A stretch of 64,000 nt of DNA from Symbiodinium kawagutii (Eukaryota; Sar; Dinophyceae; Suessiales; Symbiodiniaceae): NCBI GenBank assembly GCA_009767595.1, contig VSDK01020374.1, positions 506,560 through 570,559 on the forward strand, in the 5' to 3' direction. Position numbers and translations under genes: made by a program. Below, piece by piece: positions 1-13,694 of the stretch. Numbering within the stretch: the first letter of the stretch is position 1; each line of letters starts with the position of its first letter. Below the pieces are notes generated by a model. That model was not told the DNA's origin, did not search any database, and saw only the letters and a list, made by a program, of their open reading frames with translations.

Positions 1-267
1 GCTAGCGTTAGCTAGCTGAAGTTGCTTTTGCTTTAGCAAGTAATTGGCAGGGACAAGACCTCCAAAGTCACAAATAATGAATAATTCAATTATTGGCCCC
101 CGCCCCTCACCACTTTCAATTCCCCCCAGTGTGGCTCAATTCCCCCCAGGGGCGTTGCATGTTGCGGTTTTCAACAAATTGAATGCATGCAAAAAAACAT
201 TGCTTTTTTTCAATCAAGTCTTTGTCAGCAATGCGGATCGCTTTCGTCACCTACCCCTGGCCTCAAG

Positions 268-330
268 TTGATATCATTTATCACTATAGTATCCCATAGT
301 TAGTATCCTTGTAGGGATAAATGATATCAA
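268..330. repeat. 15-bp perfect inverted repeat
   Basis: TTGATATCATTTATC at 268-282 and its exact complement at 316-330, enclosing 33 bases; a small stem-loop or MITE remnant. Confidence 0.8.
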
Positions 331-580
331 CTCTTATGGACCCATAGGAAATCAAAATCACCAACCATAGTGATACAAAAAAGTATCCCAACCATGGTGA
401 CACTACGATACACTGATAGGGACCAACCATCACTAGCCCTGAAATCCCTAAATATCCCTAAATGGCATCCTATAAATCACCTATAAGGGATACCATTTAG
501 TTAAATCCTATAAATGATAAATTTCTCAAAGTCATGAAATCAAAATCACCCACCATCGCCCTCACCGGGCCGCTGTCGCC

Positions 581-690
581 CAGGTGCTCCGCCCATGGCG
601 GCACCCCCTGCGGCCGTGGCGCCAATGATGGCACCGCCCACCTGGCCACAGGAACCGCAGTGGAACCCAGGTGCCGTTGCAGCTGGCAGC
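581..690 (+). CDS. Pro/Ala-rich exon-like segment, strand uncertain
   Basis: Between TGTCGCCCAG|G and AGCG|GTTGAT, phase 1 to 1, reading MAAPPAAVAPMMAPPTWPQE. The minus strand reads GSCGQVGGAIIGATAAGG with similar base bias. Listed only because it is a clear GC-rich island in AT-richer flanks. Confidence 0.15.
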
Positions 691-3600
691 GGTTGATGGT
701 GGATCCATGGGTGGATTTTGGTGTTTGATTATGTTGATTAAGCCAGTGAATTAGGGTGTTTTGTTGTTTGAGTATGTTGATTGATATTAATTATTGGTCA
801 TCAATAGTGTTGATAGTTGTGCATGCAGGCAGTGAAACGATGATTGTTTGATTGTGGATGTCCTGATTTCGTGATTTGTGCACAGGTAGGAGTAGGGCTT
901 CAAGCAAGAGTAGCCACCTGGACCCTCAACTATCTCGAATTTCTATGATTGTGAACCTCTTCAACACAAGGCACACACACATGATGATTTGTTCATGTGA
1001 GGCACCCACTGAAACTGCATATGCATTTACATGCATTTACATTTGCATGCATATACACATGTTTGTATATCCACTTGTCATATGTCCACGATCCCTGACA
1101 TTTTGTGATGTTCACCAGCCAGCTGCAGTTTCAAAAAACGAGGGTGACCATGCTCAGCAGCCATCTCACAAAACTCCCCCCATGAACCAGAGTTTTCTGA
1201 CAGGTCCTAGACTAGAGGTACTGAAATACTGAAGGTAAACCACCAAAGCTGGGAGGGCATCATGAAGTGACTAAGCAAGCGTGGAATGGCTGTGGACACC
1301 AACAATGTCCCATGATCAGCGCACCGCAGGGGGAATGGCCCAATGGCAAGGACGTGAACATGCGTTGCCCAGGTTTGCACGTGGCTAAAAGATGCTAAAA
1401 GGTTCAGTTAATCATGGGTGGGGTTCAACCAGCTGATGATGAGTATGTATTTGATAGCACCTTCCAACCAGTGATGCAACTAACGACCAGATGATACTGT
1501 CATGTACGTATATCTTTATGATCAACGGCCGAGTGAGAATTTGGGTTGAACCAATAGTGGATCATGGGTGAATTATCCATCAGCACTGACAACGGCATTA
1601 AATCCAAACGTGGCACGCCTGGACGGGTGCGGTGCTTTTTGCTGAGGTTCTAATGCTTTTTCTTGGCGAAATTTGGACAATTGCTGCATGCAATTAATAT
1701 TCTGGAGGATGGTTGCAATATGTTTGTTGAAAAAAGCGCGCAGAGACCTTTGGTTAGCTTTGATGGTCTAGAAATGCTGCTTCTGGAGCAGAGCGATCAT
1801 TTTCATGTGGTAAGCCTGGAGGCGTTGATGCATCCAAGTTGGATCCAGTTTGCTGCTATCACCAGACTAGCGACATACTATGCCTCGACTACTCACCAAT
1901 TCAGATTATTGCACATATTGACGTAGATGATGAACTTGAGATTTAGCTCCGAAAGGGATCTCGCTGTACAACGGATTTGTGAGCTCCGATATGCGTCGAT
2001 GGTGATGCTGTTGACGGAAGACATTTTGCGTGGAATGTGCATGAAACCCCGCAGTGAACAGGATGGACATGGATGGACTAATCAAAACTACCAGTTGGTT
2101 CCGAACATCGGCAAGATTCCGGGCTTTCTATTCGGTCCTATTTTTGGGCCAATGTCCAGGCATGTTCGGTGCTTACCATCTCTTCAATTGGGCCATGGCA
2201 TTGAATAGCATTTGCGGCGGAAGGTGGTTGCTGACATCAAGCAAACCAACAAGACAAGCAGGGCTCCCATTCGTACAATGGGAAGCATGAATTTTTTCAT
2301 TCTGTTGTTTTCGTCAACTTAAGTAAGGATTCAAGAACCGAATGAATGCTTCGCAATATCCTAAACACAAAAGTGTTCGAAATCCAAAGGCGGATAATGG
2401 GGGTTCCTCCCTCAGCCTTAGCTGAACCTTCGGGATGGCGATGGAGAGAGAGAGTTCACACAAAACAGTGTTCATTTGTTCTCTCAAACACGTATTGGTT
2501 TTCTGGATTTCAACAATTAATCCAAGAAAGTCTCATTTGTTTGATAAATGCGGTGTTGAATTCCCGCACTCATTCATAACTGGTGTTAACGCGATAGAGG
2601 ATCTGACTGGTTGAAACTACTTGAAACACAGCAGCGTTACTTAATATCTGACTGGTTCAGAATTGAACCAGGCCGAGCTCCAGCGGTTCTTCACTCCCAC
2701 GGGTTTTTCTTAATTTGCATCCAACTTGAATCATTGAACCAGTCAATATCAAGCGTTATCAACCACTATCAGTGATTAATCAAACTTTATAAGAATCTTC
2801 AAGCATTAATCAGTTATGAAGGAATTCTTTGTTATTAAAGTTGGATTTAATTTGTTATTAACGACTTTTAGTTCTTAATTAACCACCATGATAATATCAC
2901 AAATCCAAAGAATCCAACTTGAACCGAGTTCCAGTCCCAGGAGTGCAACAGGGACCATGCCCCTGCGCCGGTGGGGCGTACATGGTCATGGCTGATGGCA
3001 TGGCAGGTCCCGACACAGACCCTGGCGGTGTGGGAATGGCTCGCCATTTGGTGGGCGATAGATTTGATGATTGATCTTGATGATGGTTGATGATGGTTGA
3101 TGATGATGATGTTGTTGTTGATGATGTTGATGATGATGAATAAATCAAAATAACATGGTTATTAATCAAGAATGGTGGTTATCATCATGGTGGTTGACTA
3201 CTTGACAAAACATCATTAGGCCAAACCTTTGGACGCCCCGGCCAAAAAATATGACAAGTACCAACAGATCGATAAGATTACTATTGTACCATGGCTAGTG
3301 ATATGGACGATGCAGCTATGTTCAACAAAGTAATTGCTGCTCCACATGAACCTCCTACTCTTTGGGATGGACCAAGGTCAATATCAGACTTAGGGCCCTT
3401 CCAACATTGGAGCCGCCTGACGATTCTATTAATGTGTCTTTGGTTGATCAGTCATTGTCGGGACCCACAGCCAGTTTCGGCTGGTGGCACGGTTGCCATT
3501 GGCTTTGACGAGTTTTGATAAGCGATTGCTCACATATTTGACTATCTTGTACTATTGCCTTCCAGCAATCCAACACAGGTGGATGCTATTGATGGTGCAT

Positions 3601-5337
3601 CGAGTAATGCTTGGTTGTACTGACGCTATGCTTTAAAACCAGAAATCAGATTTCACACTCATTGGATTTTTCAAATGGAATGGGAGCAGGCACAGACTGA
3701 GCAAGCATTGATGATGGGGACTATAGCAACATAAACATAGCAGTGCAAGCAAGAACAATCAAATGGAATTGAATAGACCAGGTTTGGTTGAGCTTGGTTG
3801 TTACTAGCAAAGCCCCACCAATCGAGCAAGAATTCTTAACGCTACCCAAAGATATGAGGGAGAGAGACATAGAATTGCTTAGATGGGCAGTCTGTCTAAG
3901 AGGTGCAGGAAGAGGTGCAGGTTACGGTAGCTTGATCAGAGTTAAACCCAAAGTGTTATACAAATGATTTTTCTACATGCGTACGTATATGTGTTTCTTT
4001 GCGTTTGTCCACACTATGAATGTCGATGTATACTTTTTGCAATGCAAGGCATATATGTTTACATGATTTTAGTCACGCATGTCCACACTCTAAATGTGCA
4101 CACATGCTTAAGAAATTCAAATCTATTTATTTAACTATATATATTTAAATAAATAAATATATATATATATATATATGGTCACCCCCCCCTAGAACCAACC
4201 AAAACACAGTTTTTGATATCTATCCATTTTGCGGTTTTTTGCGCGCGAGCTTTTACACAATGGACCAAACATTCGCATGGCTGGGCCAGGCTATGCTCCA
4301 AACATGGCATCTGGGCGGCAAGGGCTGGGACCGGACCCTGGTGATCCCTCGTGGGCGCTAGGAAGGACCACTGGTGACTGTAGCAGCTGGGAGCAGCTGG
4401 GGTCAGCTGGGGTGCCATATGAAGTGCCGTAATTTGTTATAGCGGACCCCAGCTAGGTAGATAGACATATATAGATAGACCAAAAGGTTATACAAACACT
4501 TTCACTTTGATCATCGCAAGGTGTATTGTTGGGGCTCATGGTGACATTGGTCGTGGCTCCAGAGTCCAAATGGTCTTTTTTGGAAAACAATCCGGAAGTA
4601 ATTACATAAGCCACAGTCACCACTTGTGCAGAGGGTCGCCCAAACAGAAATGAGACAAACAGCGCACACAGCACTGCCGCCCCTACGGTTGTTGGTTCTC
4701 GCCACTACCTCCCTGCCTGAACCTACAAGTCAATTTTGACGTGAGTCCATTCCGGTTGCGACACCCAGGAGGCATAGCGGCGCTGTGTCCCCTTCCTTGT
4801 CCAAGCAAATTTGAAGGAGAGAGACCGGTGCTGATGCCAGTTTGTTCTCTATCTTTGGCACATTGTGGAAACAGGCCAGGGGGTAATTATGTGATTATGT
4901 GTAGGTTTGTCCATTACCACCTGCGGCGTGCGGCAAATCATTACTGTAGCTCCTTTGATTCCAGCAGCGAATACTCTTTGGGCTACCGCATCTTGAGATA
5001 ACTCAAGTACAGTCTTTAAACATGCGCAGATGTGTATTTCACCCCGTCTACTTACTTTTGTTTGCCACTTGAACCCTATCGAGGCAGGTGAAATACATAG
5101 ACACTTATTATTTGGATTTGTTTGGGGTCGTGATGGTCTCCCTCAGTAGCCCTGAACAGTGACAGCTCCATATTGTCTGGATCTCACGACACCAATAGGT
5201 GCCCTTGGTATCATCATGTTTTGGCTGCGGACAGCGGGGCGGCTGCCAGGACTGAAATTCGCCTGGCGCGCCTGTAAAAGGCGCGGGCATGGTGAAACAA
5301 GTCACCCTCGTTGCTGGAAATGAGTTTGGGTCTACAA

Positions 5338-5448
5338 CATATGGTGGTTTCTCAAAATAGGGGTACCACTGAATCATCCATTAATAGGCATTTATAGCAA
5401 TAAACCAACCATTTTTTGGGGTCCCCTATTTTGAGAAACCATCATATG
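5338..5448. mobile_element. MITE family D copy, 26-bp ends
   Basis: CATATGGTGGTTTCTCAAAA followed by TAGGGG inverted at the right end with one mismatch. Interior includes AATCATCCATTAATAGGC. Confidence 0.7.
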
Positions 5449-5935
5449 TTTGATATACATGGCTATACATTATACCGACTCTGTTGTACCTATGTAAATG
5501 GTTGCCGTCACACGATAAATGTACCTATGTAAACCGTCGAGTTCTTGAAATGCTGTTGAAGAAGCATCGAAATTACAAGGTCTCGGCAATATTTCTAGCT
5601 GCCTCCATACATGCTTCACCATTTGAGGACAGCCCCGGATATATCGCTTAATTATGCTTAATTCACATTCTCAACCCAGGTAGTTAATCTTGCAATATCA
5701 TACCCATAGAAATGCAAAACATGAAATCAACGGTTGTTAATGCTTAGTTTGGCTGTCGCCTTTGGGCCTTTCGGGGGTACCACATCACCGGATTTCACCG
5801 GAGCGCTCTCCGCCCAGCGCTACACCCAACTGCCGCGCCGTAGGTGCCGTTGCGCCCGTTGAATCTTTAAGGCCTGGGCCCAAGGGATGGGCTCCATGGG
5901 GTCGAGCTACGGTGATCAATGAAGCTACCCCCAAA

Positions 5936-6051
5936 TGGCTATGGGTCAATATTGATGAACCAACTAATGGGGGGGATAATGACCAACAACAATAGGGAAA
6001 ACAATGGGTAATGATGGGGAACCAGGGGTACAGGGTTTTGACCCATAGCCA
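5936..6051. mobile_element. MITE family B copy, 116 bp
   Basis: 14-base perfect terminal inverted repeat TGGCTATGGGTCAA. Interior GGGGATAATGACCAACAACA and GGAACCAGGGGTACAGGG is shared, in reverse, with the copy at 12898. Confidence 0.7.
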
Positions 6052-6636
6052 AATCATCCAAGTCATTACAATAACCATGTATAGTAATATAATGTAGTAT
6101 ATACTTAGAACCCAAGGGAGCTTAATCATGTATGATTGGTAAGAAGCCAACCCTTTTCGGGGTTCCTCTATTTCAAACAAAAAAAGGATTCGTGCCGTGC
6201 ATATTTCATTCCAGTTTGTTAACATCCCGGTGGACAGCAATGACCGACCCGAGTGGCTGTTTGTTGCTAGGGTTGCGATGTCGGCGCAGCCTCTACAGAT
6301 GTAGTGCCGCACCATTTGGTCCTGGCACAGTTGATTTTCTCCAAAAGCATCAGGATTTATCACTTCCAGTTGAGCATGGTGGCCAACGGCCCTGGGGCAT
6401 TGTCGATTGGCCGTGATATGGTCATTAGACTATTAGACATCCTCTCAAGCATGACCGATTTGCATTGTGCTAAGCACTCGCAGCAGATCTGTGATGATAT
6501 CGTTTCATATTTATTTGCACACTCGTCTATGATCGTTTGTGCACATGTTTGGCTTCTACCCTTGAGCTCTTATCGGCGATGCCGCGATGCCTGTCACGGT
6601 ACATACAAGATGAATGAATCATACCCGGTCACTCAG

Positions 6637-6751
6637 GGAACTGGCTGGGGACCCAGGGAGCTCACGCGCCACCAGGACAACGAAGCGTAACGGCATCCAG
6701 TGGGCACTGGCTATGCCCCCTGGATACACTCGGTGGGAGTGGATGGACACG
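6637..6751 (+). CDS. candidate exon with GTGAGT donor
   Basis: Acceptor GGTCACTCAG|G and donor GACACG|GTGAGT. 38 codons reading NGIQWALAMPPGYTRWEWMD near the end; about 70 percent G or C in third position. The complementary strand is open as well with nearly equal bias, so this rests mainly on the donor. Confidence 0.3.
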
Positions 6752-7482
6752 GTGAGTTGATCATTTCCATCATTTGATTCATCAATTTGTCTCGAATGTT
6801 CTGTTTTCTCTCCTGATTTGATTCATCAACCCTACACCTCCTGATTTGATTCATCAACCCTGCAATGAAAACATAAGTTGAGCCATGTTGGTTTACTGCT
6901 TTCACTAGCTTTCACTGTGGCTGCCGTTGTGGTGGATATCAGAACCATTCGGAACGCTCCGAGACTTAACAGCTGGGCTAATGTTGTGATACTGGTAGTG
7001 GTGGTAGGTGGTGGCTGAATAGGCAATGCTAACTTTCATTGTGGCCAATGGCTATTCACACACCATTGACAATCATTGAAAAATGGTAAAATTAGGAACT
7101 AACTATGAGATAAGATTGACCGCTCGCACAAGGCGGTGGCGGAAGTTTACACAAGAGGTAGCTTTCAGGAAGAGAGGGTTGGTTGAGATGAGGCGCTGGT
7201 GTAGATGATTGATGAAAATGAGATGCTGGGCTACCTGATCGTTTTCAGCTTTAGCTAAACTCTTGGAGATGGCGGCGAGAGATTTGATGAATAGATGATT
7301 AGATTACTAGATGATTATATTGTTGTGAAATGATTACGGTTGAAGATGATATGATTGATGATTAGATGATGACAATTCAAAATGCTAATATGTGTTTTCT
7401 TTGATTGATTGCTATCTTGATGGTTTGATTGGTTGATTGGTTGACTGTTTGATGGGGGTAATGATGATCATTATTCCTTATT

Positions 7483-7507
7483 ATGATGATTATGATGATG
7501 ATGATGG

Positions 7508-7548
<41 letters not shown>

Positions 7549-7549
7549 G
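7483..7549. repeat. (GAT)n microsatellite
   Basis: Nearly pure ATG/GAT repeats; the poly-Ile and poly-Asp frames over it are artefacts. Confidence 0.95.
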
Positions 7550-8784
7550 CCACAATTATTGTGATCACATTGCACCATCCCTCTTGAAACATCCCAACAC
7601 CTGGCCAAACCTCCCCATTGCTTGACGATTTTGGTTGGTGCGTTTTTTCACGGCTGGGGGGGAAAATGTCATATTTTGGATATTGTCTTGTAAACGCGCG
7701 TTTCTCAGCACCGCGCACATTTTACAAATCGGATTTTCCCAACGTGCCTCGAGACTGTCAGTTGTTTACAATTTTGATTTGCAAACGTGCGTTTCGCAAA
7801 AGGGGCATGCCATATTTGTTGATCACTTCCCCAACTGACCTCCGCACTGGCCCGCTTCTCAATCCTACCTCTTCGACCCTAGAGCAAAACACAGTGAAAA
7901 AAAACAGTATTTCAAGTGATTCCTTTCATTCATGCCCACACATTTTTGACCGATGTGATCGGCAACTGATTGCTTCAACTTCCATCAATGGGAAGCTTCA
8001 CTTTTCCTTCGATATGGTTATCCATTGTTTGTTTTAACAAGGTGCATCAGAATTCCAACAGCATGTTTGAATGGCCAACTGTAAATCTTCATGATATCAA
8101 ATGTAAGCAGCAACCATGGCCAAGTAGAAGGCTTTAGCTCAAAAAGTTCTCCGTTAGCGCTCTGAAGTGCAAGTGTGCCTGTGGAAGGTCTGTCCCAAAA
8201 AGTTGAAAACCATCCCTAACTGATTCCAAAATTTTAGTGGACAACTGCTGTCCGAGCGGAACATTCACTATTTTTGAACAGCCAACTCATGCATGCCGAT
8301 TTTCGTTCAAATTTGGTGGAAACCAGACGTGCTGATTCAGGTGTGGCCCTAAGATGACAAAACTCTCAGACACAGCAATGTGGATGAGTCATAACCAACC
8401 ACCCGAGAAAGGGGTAATCGAACATTCCAACCTGTTGACTGTTGATTAGGTTTTTTTCTTAAATGAGCCTTGAGTCAATTTGGCACGTGTTTGGGTATAA
8501 AATCTCATGGTCCATGAGTCGATGAACTGGCAATTGATTTGCAACCAGTAGTCCTTCCCTTCCCGCTACACTCCCATTGCAAGAACTCATGGCTGTGGTC
8601 CATTATGAAGAACAACAATTACAGTACCACATTGCATTTAGATATGGCAATTGGCAAATGAAGCAATACCATTGACTAGCAGTGATTCACATTGATGTAG
8701 AGAGCATTGATTCGCAATACCCATTGCTAGAATTTGCTACAGGGGGCCCTAGTCTAATGGTCACTTGCCCATGTTTGTCGATTA

Positions 8785-8869
8785 ATGTTGGTTTCTAATT
8801 AGTGTAACCCCCCCTAAAGTAGTTAAGATAGATGAAACCAACAGGTAGATACTAATCAGAAACCAACAT
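8785..8869. mobile_element. MITE family C copy, 85 bp, TA flanks
   Basis: ATGTTGGTTTCTAATTAGTG pairs with the right end (about 20 bases, few mismatches). TA flanks both sides. Interior has a CCCCCC run and GATGAAACCAACAGGTAG. Confidence 0.75.
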
Positions 8870-9692
8870 TACTTCTTGCGCATGTCATGTGAGTCTTCGT
8901 CGCGACTGCCGCGGGAAAGTGGTTGTTGCCCAGGCCCCATCCCCAGAATTCGGGAAGCTTGTTGGTTATCATCCCTCAGGGGCTGGACGGTTTTTTGGCC
9001 GACAAGGGGGTGAGCGGAGCTCTCAACATGGTAATGGGATGCAATGGGTAATTTCATGTAATTTAAAATGTTTGCCCATTTTTCCATGCCGGTTTTTGCC
9101 TTGCCATCCAGCAGTTGATGGCCAGTCCTTTTTCTTCCCAGTTTGAAGCATGAGAATGCATGAATGAATTAATTATGATTAATAACTCGAATGTTGATAT
9201 TGCAGTGTAAATTTTCACTGTTTGTTTGAATGCATGATGATCATTGATTATGAGTCAGGATCAATCATGATCAGACATTACAATCATTGGCAATCCTGAT
9301 CAACCATTGTACCTACCGTCATAAACTATTACAGTGTTTATGCACTCTTATTGCCGACCCAACCTTGTGTCAGCATGAGTCCAGCCATTACGAACACGAG
9401 CACCACGATTAGTTGTGTCCTCATCATCGTCATTATCATCAATAACTAAAACGCATTCTGTTCCTGTTTGTGTTGTTGATGGTTATCCTATATAGCTAAC
9501 CATTAATCATCAGACCTCATGACGATGGAGAGAGAGACAGAGAGAGAGAGAGATTAAGCATGCTAGTGTTGGTGATTGTCCTGCATAGTTCTCATAGTTT
9601 ACACTTAACCATTGTATTTCCTTGCAGTTAAGCATTATATTCCCATTATATTCACATTTGTTCATCAATTTATTCGGATTGTGCTTATTCCC

Positions 9693-9853
9693 TTGGCCCA
9701 TCCCCACATGGAACTGAACCACCAAGGCGTCGTGGATGCTGCGGTCAGCCACCGGAGTGGATCCGGGGTGCACGCTGAAACATCGCATGGCGAAGCGTCG
9801 CACGGCCCTGTGCGCACTGCGGCATGTGACATTTGGGAACCGGATCACTTTGG
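9693..9853 (-). CDS. minus-strand exon-like segment with high third-position GC
   Basis: After ATGTCTTAG on the minus strand, one frame reads AKVIRFPNVTCRSAHRAVRR and FAMRCFSVHPGSTPVADRSI, with roughly three quarters of third positions G or C and a sharp fall in GC beyond 9693. Its 3' splice edge near 9693 is not clear (CAAGG|GAATAA would be a GA donor). No family recognised. Confidence 0.35.
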
Positions 9854-11351
9854 CTAAGACATGTTGATAGTGCACAGCTGTCATCAATACGAGTCATCGA
9901 TTTTCGATTTTGTTGCTATTTGCATATATTATCATTTGCTAGAAGTTGATCATCACTGACACTTACAGTAGCTAACATTGGAGTCCAGCTCATTTAAAGA
10001 TGGCAATCAATCATTATTAATGATGAATTGTTGAGCATGAAAGTGATTGATAGTGATTGATGATTCTGAGTTACATGTACAGTAATGAATTGACTGATAG
10101 GAACTGGTAATGGTTGACCAGGTTAAATGAGGGCTGCGAATTAGGGTGCTCAAGGGAAAGATTTATCTACCAACTCCCCAATCAAGGTAGAGATCATCCA
10201 AAGAACATGCATCTAGGTAACGTGTAAAGGTGCCAGGTATATCTTGGCATATGCTCATAACATCATTTCGCATATCAAACATCCGTTTGTGTATGGTTTT
10301 TACCAGTGTTTTGGCGTACTGTGCTGACCTGCCTGAATGCTTTGTCACCGCGGCAAGTAACTGGACTCATTTGCAGCATCAGTTCAGCAGCCTAAGACCT
10401 CTCCACTGACTACCATGCGCACAGGACAGGATATAGATACCAACCCACGATTTATCAAGACCCAAACATATTTAGTAGCCAGAGAGAATTAGAGAAGAAT
10501 ATTAATGTCTGTACATTCATTTGTATTATATACTTATTTTTACTTAATTGATTCTGTAACCAGCGGGAGAAGAAGATTTCCGCAGTGCGAACTCGAAGAT
10601 CCTGGATGTGAACATGCTGCAACTTCCATTGAGTAACTCATTTTTTCAGTCCAGAGGTCAAGAGTCATGCTTCCCGCGCGGTTGAACATGTCGCTGTGGC
10701 CCAAACGCCCGGCAGGTTCTGCCATTTTAGTTTCATTACTGAGTTTCAGTGCCATCCTTGTTGGAAACCCTGAAGGTTCACATTATTTCACATTAATGAT
10801 TAATAAACCCTAAGTTCCGAATTCTTCGATGACTGGGAAGGCAATGTTTGTCCATGCCGATGTTCATATGCAAGCTGCAATTTCCAATCACATGATAAAC
10901 AGTGGTGGTTTTCCGGGTTTTCGGATGACCCGTTGGATGCTCCCCAAGATTTTTTTTGCCTCAGCAATAAGCATGAAATTGTGACTTCAAAAGATAGCAG
11001 ATTGTCCATACCCAACCAGCGATCAGTTTGGATGAAAGCAGCACGGTTGCTGCACCACCACTGGAAAATCCCATGATGACCAACTCTTTCCTGGCTGATT
11101 TTCTCACCGTGAGTGATGAACCATTGAAAGTCACCGCTGTGATGAACACCAAATCGTGATCATTCAACTGAGCATGATCAGTCATGAGCCATTGCTATTA
11201 TTATGAACAGCCGTTCAACATCACCGAGGGTTGCCACATATTTCTCACAAGAAATGAACACCGTCCTGAACCAGTAGTGATTGATCGTTTTTGATCCATT
11301 TTTCTCACCATCACCATTCAAAACCAGTGACTCATTGCTCATTATCCATAA

Positions 11352-11441
11352 CTGCTTGGTGGTTCTAAACATTGTCCCTATTTGTTATCAACAAATGACT
11401 GGTTGACTAATTTTTTCATGGGGGCTGAAACCACCAACCAG
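11352..11441. mobile_element. MITE family A copy
   Basis: CTGCTTGGTGGTTCTAAACA to GAAACCACCAACCAG, with ATCAACAAATGACTGGTTGA inside. Confidence 0.65.
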
Positions 11442-12897
11442 CTCATTATCAACAAGGTATGGAGTAACCTGGGTGTTGAAAGCTGCGGATTGCTCATGAC
11501 TTGGTCCTGGACTCGTCCCACCCGAAACTGGTGCGATCAGTGACGCAGAATTTTGTGTAGGCCAGGTAGCGAGGATTGAAACATTCCGAGTCTGAACCCA
11601 ATTTAATGACATCTAGTAAAACACCAATTTCGGGGGTCCCCATAATAAGTTTGAGAAACCCCTGTATGTTGAGGACTGGTTCGATTGATGGCCTGCGGAT
11701 ACCTCATCAGGAAGCCCTGCGGCCAATTGTTTTGCACACATTGGTGCCTTTTCATGGGTCAAGGGAAGAAAACGATGCGGACATGGAAACAAACAGTATA
11801 AACTTAATCATTCCCAATTATCAGCCGCATATGGGTGGTTTTGAAATTATTTGACCTGTAAATGGTCAGCTTTTTAGTTGGTGGGGCGAGGGAAACTGCT
11901 TGTGTACATGTGTACATTTTTTGTCAAACATAGGCAGTTGTGAATGTCCCGACCTGCTTCCTTTTTGGATCTATTTGGCTCATGTGATGTGTCATGTTGC
12001 TGTGGAGCAAAGCACAGCCAGATTGCAAATGTCGACAGATCGGCTGGTTTCAGCGGACGGGGCGGCTCATCAGACCTTTCTCGGCCTGGTTTGGATGATG
12101 GATGTCAAAGGTCTGACTGTTAAAAGAAAACCTTGCCTGTGTGCAGAACATTGCGATAAAATCCTATAGCTGTAGTGAGTGACCGATGGGCCTGGCATGG
12201 AAGTCAACAATGACCCTGCCCTAATTGAGTGGTAAGCTTCCGGAGCAGCGTAAGATGGGAAAGTCACCTTATAAGTAAATCTTATCATATAGGTGGAGCA
12301 AGATTCCATTAAGTTCAGAGGTTCAATTTACCAACTCGTGGTTAGGCGGGATCAAAGAAGGTCCGGAAACTGGATTTGTTCAGATTTACCGAACAATAGA
12401 TAAGTGAATAAGTGATTGCTCACCCTTGGCGGAAATCCTAGTGCCAAAATGCACAACTCAAACTGTGACTCATGGTGGGGCTTTTATGCTCGCCCCCCAC
12501 TAACCCCTTCTTGCTGACAGCCATGTCTCAGGTGTTCAACAGTTCTCAAAAGTTGCTCAAAAAATTGCGGATCAAAGCACATTAAAGTTGTGTTTTCCTC
12601 CAACCACTAGCAACCTCGGATCATGAAATTTCACGATATCTATGTAGTAGGTTGCAATGTGCTTTCGTTTTGTCCATGTTGCTCCCATAGCTAGAAAATC
12701 TTCGGTCCATACAGGATATGGGGCTGATATTGGTCGTAAGTTCTAGTCTCAGCAGCCCCATCAGTAAAAAATGATATTGAGCGAAGGCCGACAGTGAAAA
12801 AGCATTTTTTGATAATGTTGAAGAATCAATTCGGATCGGTTAGTAGCTCATTATCCTGTAGTTGCACAAATGCTTGTATCATACCAACTGTTTGACA

Positions 12898-13015
12898 ATT
12901 GGCTGTGGGTCAAAACCCCGTACCCCTGGTTCCCCTATCATTTACCATTGTTTCCCTTATTATTGTTGGTCATTATCCACCATTATTGGTTGGTTAATAT
13001 TGACCCACAGCCAAT
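12898..13015. mobile_element. MITE family B copy, 118 bp, perfect 16-bp ends
   Basis: ATTGGCTGTGGGTCAA at the left and its exact reverse complement at the right. It lies in opposite orientation to the 5936 copy. Confidence 0.75.
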
Positions 13016-13035
13016 TACTCCGAGTTACTCCTAAG

Positions 13036-13098
13036 ATCCTCCCAACGTGGTCTTGGTCGACTTCTGTGGCGGCGCGCTGAACACGCTAATACAATTTG
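13036..13098 (+). CDS. candidate exon next to a MITE
   Basis: Reads PPNVVLVDFCGGALNTLIQF, 70 percent G or C in third position, entering and leaving in phase 1; the donor would be TTTG|GCGAGC, a GC donor. It starts 20 bases after the inverted-repeat element at 12898-13015, so the insertion lies just before the acceptor. Confidence 0.3.
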
Positions 13099-13352
13099 GC
13101 GAGCCATAAAGCAGTTGGGGGCGCCTTCCTTTTTTTGTGTGGGGATCCTCAGTGTCTAACTAGGGGAAGTACCAATGATATGCAATGATGGTGATTGGTG
13201 TTGATAATGTTAGGTTATTTATATATAATATATATATATATATATATATGACCCTAATGAAATCATATTATATATATATATAACCCTAATGAAATGGATT
13301 ATTACAGCTTATCCTTGATGTTCTGTGTGATCGTCGTTGACAGCCCCTCAAG

Positions 13353-13438
13353 GGTGTGGGTGGGACAGGCAGGTCTGGTTCGTTTCTTCTATGGTGATCA
13401 GATTCCTATCAACACGAAAGGCCTGCGCAACTTGACTG
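13353..13438 (+). CDS. candidate exon
   Basis: Acceptor CCCCTCAAG|G and donor ACTG|GTGGTT. Reads GQAGLVRFFYGDQIPINTKG. Same strand as the candidate at 13036, but the phases do not match directly, so a missing exon or a wrong edge is implied. Confidence 0.3.
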
Positions 13439-13694
13439 GTGGTTCTGTTTCAATGAGTTGCAAAATATTAGCAAACACATGAAACAACCAAATTTACTTG
13501 TCTTGCCCCCAGAAGAACTGGGACGAACTTTTCGATGGCAATGGAGGGAGAGAGAGACAGAGAGAGAAAGTTGCTTGTCTACGTTTCACGATTGGAATTG
13601 TCGGTGGCTGGTGGTTCAGCTATGTTGCAATTCCTTGCAACGACTAGTTGTGGCAACAAATCCTTTTGGTATGTGTTTCTTTGGCATCGACATA

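Larger units (their letters stand above)
1..6636. other. mostly non-coding; inverted repeats and GC-rich islands
   Basis: Apart from the island at 581-690 I see no resolvable gene. There are GC-rich stop-free islands at 1300-1370, 2930-3060, 4260-4377, 5226-5330 and 5780-5912. Longer weakly coding-like frames at 1663-2208 have no recognisable motif. Poly(AT) lies at 4135-4175. Two inverted-repeat elements sit at 5338-5448 and 5936-6051. Confidence 0.4.

Noticed and set aside
4453..4674. LDSGATTNVT on the minus strand, like a retrotransposon aspartic protease
   Set aside because: The match is one short motif; no reverse transcriptase, integrase or zinc knuckle was seen nearby and flanks do not continue the domain.
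10163..10348. 61-codon minus-strand frame (KHSGRSAQYAKTLVKTIHKR) as a transposon relic
   Set aside because: Looks protein-like, but I could name no family and found no adjacent relic.
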